From NCBI GenBank assembly GCA_029817715.1, contig JARUPY010000474.1, positions 3,472,001 to 3,536,000 of the forward strand: a DNA stretch of 64,000 bases, written 5' to 3'. The stretch comes from Melastoma dodecandrum. Taxonomy: Eukaryota; Streptophyta; Magnoliopsida; Myrtales; Melastomataceae. The position numbers were made by a program, and so were the translations under genes. Below, piece by piece: positions 61,191-64,000 of the stretch; position 1 is the stretch's first letter; each line of letters begins with the position of its first letter. Under the pieces are notes generated by a model. That model saw only the letters and a list, made by a program, of their open reading frames with translations, did no database searches and was not told the DNA's origin.

Positions 61191-64000
61191 CTAACCAAGT
61201 ATATCAAAAGACTCTACCACCCCCATACTAGTAACATGACCCCGAAAAATACCAGGTGGTAATCCCTTGGTTAATGGGTCTGCTATCATCGCGTCAGTGC
61301 GGATGTGCTCTATCTCAACATCCCCTTTCTTTACATGATCCCTGACAGCGAGATATTTGATCTCTATATGTTTCGAACCACTAGAACTCTTATTGTTCTT
61401 TGAGAACATCACAGCCGCGCTGTTATCACAAAATACCCTAAGTGGTCTGCATATAGAATCAACAATAATAAGTCCTGATATGAAGTTTTTAAGCCAGATA
61501 GCGTGCGTCACCGCTCCATAACACGCCACAAACTCTGCTTGCATAGTGGAGGAAGCTGTGAGAGTTTGTTTCACACTTTTCCAAGAAATTGCGCCTCCAG
61601 CCATCATGAATATATATCCTGAAGTAGATTTTCTATCATCTGGACATGTCCCAAAATCAGAATCAGTATAACCCACTACTTCATGATTGTCTAAGCGCCT
61701 GTACACAAGCATATAATCACGTGTCCCCTTCAGATACCTCATGACTTTCTTGGCAGCCATCCAATGCCCGGGGCCTGGATTAGACTGATATCTGCCAAGA
61801 ACACTCACTGCAAATGCAATATCCGGCCTAGTGCATACCTGTGCATACATTAAACTCCCAACGGCACTAGCATAAGGTACATTCACCATTGACTTCTTTT
61901 CGAAGTCATTCTTGGGACATTGATTTTTACTGAATTTGTCCCCTTTTTTGTACAGGCGCAACACTTGGCTTACAACCTTCCATCTCAAAACGCTTAAGCA
62001 CTCGATCAATGTATGCTCTTTGAGAAAGTCCCAACAGCCCACGAGATCTATCTCGATGTATATCTATCCCGAAAACAAAAGTTGCATCTCCAAGATCTTT
62101 CATATCGAAAGACCTCGTTAAAAACAACTTAGTCTCATGTAGCAAACTAACATCACTACTAGCAAGCAGTATATCATCTACATACAAGACCAGAAATATG
62201 TATTTGCTCCCACTAGTCTTTAGATAGATACAATGATCTACCTTATTCTCTACAAAACCAAAAGAAGTCACTACTTCATCAAATTTCAAGTACCACTGAC
62301 GAGATGCCTGTTTCAGACCATAGATGGACTTCTTAAGTTTACAGACCATGTTCTCCTTACCAATTTCCTCAAAACCCTCTGGCTGCTCCATATAAACATC
62401 CTCTTCAAGACTACCATTTAGAAAAGCAGTCTTAACATCCATCTGATGTAGTTCAAGATCATAATGTGCAACCAAAGCCATAACAATGCGAAAACCGTCC
62501 TTAGAAGAAACGGGAGAGAAGGTCTTGGTATAATCAACTCCTAGTTGCTGGGTAAACCCTTTCACCACTAATCTCGCCTTATAGCGATCCACCTTTCCAT
62601 TGGCATCCCGCTTAGTTTTGAACACCCATTTACACCCAACTGGACGATGACCATCGGGTAAATCCACAAGCTCCCACACACCATTCTGTGACATAGAAAA
62701 CATTTCATCTCGAATAGCATCAAGCCACATACTTTTGTGGGAATCAGCAATAGCCTCTTGATAATTTAAAGGATCTGTCAAATTAACATCAGACTCCCCA
62801 AGATAAATAACATAATCATCACTGATAGCGGGTCGTCTTTGTCTAACAGACCTTCTAACAGGAACCTCATGAGAAGTGTCCTGTGAAGAGGATGTAGGCT
62901 GTGCAGAGGAACCATCAACAATAGGATGTTCAACAACGTCACTGGGTACAATAGACACATCATTACGTGGGATAGGGATAGGAAAACACTATCATTCTGC
63001 TCAAAAGTGTCAGTACCATCAACACCAGTGCTAATATCATCAGCAAAATCAAACTCCAAGAACTTTGCATTCATGGAGTCAATCACTGTCCTCCCACGGC
63101 TAGGACAATAGAACCTGTACCATTTAGACCTATCAGGATATCCAATGAAAAAGCAACGTGTAGTCTTTGGATCAATTTTACTCATATTGGGATTGAAAAT
63201 TTTCACCTCAGCAGGACAGCCCCACACACGAAGATGATTAAGGCTAGGTTTACGACCGGTCCAAATTTCGAAAGGAGTTTTAGGCACAGATTTTGAAGGA
63301 ACACGGTTAAGGATGTACAAAGCAAATCTAAGCGCTTCACCCCACAATAAACTCGGTAGGTTAGACCTACTCATCATGCTTCTCATCATATCCATAAGGG
63401 TGCGATTCCGCCTTTCGGCCACACCATTTTGTTCGGGCGTATAAGGCATGGTATACTATGGAACAATCCCACATTCCTGTAAGTACTTAGTAAACGGTCA
63501 TATTTGTTGTCCAGAACCATCATGTCTACCATAGTACTCACCACCACGATCAGACCGTACTACCTTAATGACTTTCTCTAACTGCTTCTCGACTTCGGTC
63601 TTAAAGACTTTAAATTTGTCAAGAGCTTCTGACTTCTCTTTAATGAAATAGAGATAGCCATATCGAGAGAAATCATCTATGAATGTTATAAAATATTTAT
63701 TTCCACACAATGTAGTAGGGTAAGGTCCAGAGATATCTGTATGAATGATTTCTAAAAGCTCTGAGCTACGAGTAGATCCTTTCTTCTTAAACTTTGTGAA
63801 TTTACCTTTAATGCAATCAACACAAATATCTAGATCACTAAAATCAAGAGAAGGTAGAATTTCACTATCTTTGTATCCTTTCTCTTGATATGTGACCTAA
63901 GCGTTTATGCCACAGTAAACAAGAACTTTCAATAGACAAGGATCTCTTGGAGGAACTCGACTCAACAGAAAAGTTTTGAAAAGGAGTAGGAGTCAAAAGC
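61191..64000 (-). pseudogene. Copia pol, broken by frameshifts (integrase to RNase H)
   Basis: Minus-strand frames in order: 63710-63498 (integrase start, KYFITFIDDFSRYGYLYF, RSDRGGEYYG), 63449-62778 ([20 protein letters not shown]), 62958-61927 (reverse transcriptase: VFKTKRDANG, QMDVKTAFLNGSL, LYVDDILLASSD), 62042-61191 (RNase H: VSYRRLD-type region, then ISWKSVKQTLTASST). They overlap or abut in different registers, with breaks near 63450-63498, 62778-62958 and 61927-62042. Sequence from 63711 to the window end continues the pre-integrase region (cysteine- and His-containing) in more than one frame. The motifs are complete, but no single frame spans them, so the copy is inactive. Confidence 0.85.

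Larger units (their letters stand above)
59967..64000 (-). mobile_element. Decayed Ty1/copia element, right end outside window
   Basis: The 3' LTR is 59967-60474, followed on the plus-strand axis by the polypurine tract and pol fragments on the minus strand running past 64000. The left target-site copy is inferred to be ATGAT (59962-59966). Several frameshifts break pol. It is distinct from the two copia elements on the left, by LTR and protein sequence. Confidence 0.9.

Overview
The window is nuclear DNA of a flowering plant. It has GT-AG introns of plant size, plant-only families (GRF, NGATHA, WAT1/UMAMIT, DMR6-like oxygenase, UBP with a DUSP-type N-terminus), a miR396 target site, and nested LTR retrotransposons. 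I cannot place it to family or order from sequence alone. Long G or C homopolymers (14 to 29 bases) are unusually frequent between genes.

Layout. 1-1437: 3' part of a growth-regulating factor (GRF) gene with its miR396 site. 1862-2459: decayed IQD-like fragment. 2983-3625: foldback element built of nested short palindromes, lying just upstream of 3951-10234, a complete 13-exon ubiquitin-specific protease of the UBP8/9/10/11 type. 11599-15420: a RING-H2 E3 ligase gene on the minus strand, split inside its RING finger by a 3.4-kb non-autonomous LTR element (11684-15088) and carrying a frameshift in a G run. 15657-31482: a young Ty1/copia element inserted just upstream of that RING gene. Its left LTR is itself split by a Sirevirus-type copia (16875-24737) with an env-like reading frame downstream of pol. 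Both insertions keep perfect 5-bp target duplications, so the order of events can be read directly.

The right half is gene-richer: 33855-35114 vacuolar Zn transporter MTP1; 35269-36504 DMR6-like 2-oxoglutarate oxygenase (minus), with a cluster of TGACG/ACGT motifs upstream; 37600-38607 a two-exon TIM13-like gene (minus) with an in-frame stop; 43027-44322 an intronless NGATHA B3 transcription factor; then 7.5 kb with no gene I can support.

51857-56931 holds two minus-strand genes: a plant-specific protein of unknown function and a WAT1-related transporter. A direct tandem duplication with a 4,147-bp unit starts inside exon 2 of the first gene. Its second copy (from 57833) therefore carries a truncated chimeric version of that gene and the last exons of a WAT1 copy. 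The WAT1 copy is cut at 59966 by a fourth element, a decayed copia (59967 to beyond 64000). The remainder of the duplication should lie outside the window to the right.

The genes do not form a pathway. The main story is structural: transposons and a tandem duplication have created or broken several genes (RING-H2, TIM13-like, IQD-like, truncated gene copies), while GRF, UBP, MTP1, DMR6-like, NGA, the unknown protein and WAT1 remain open.
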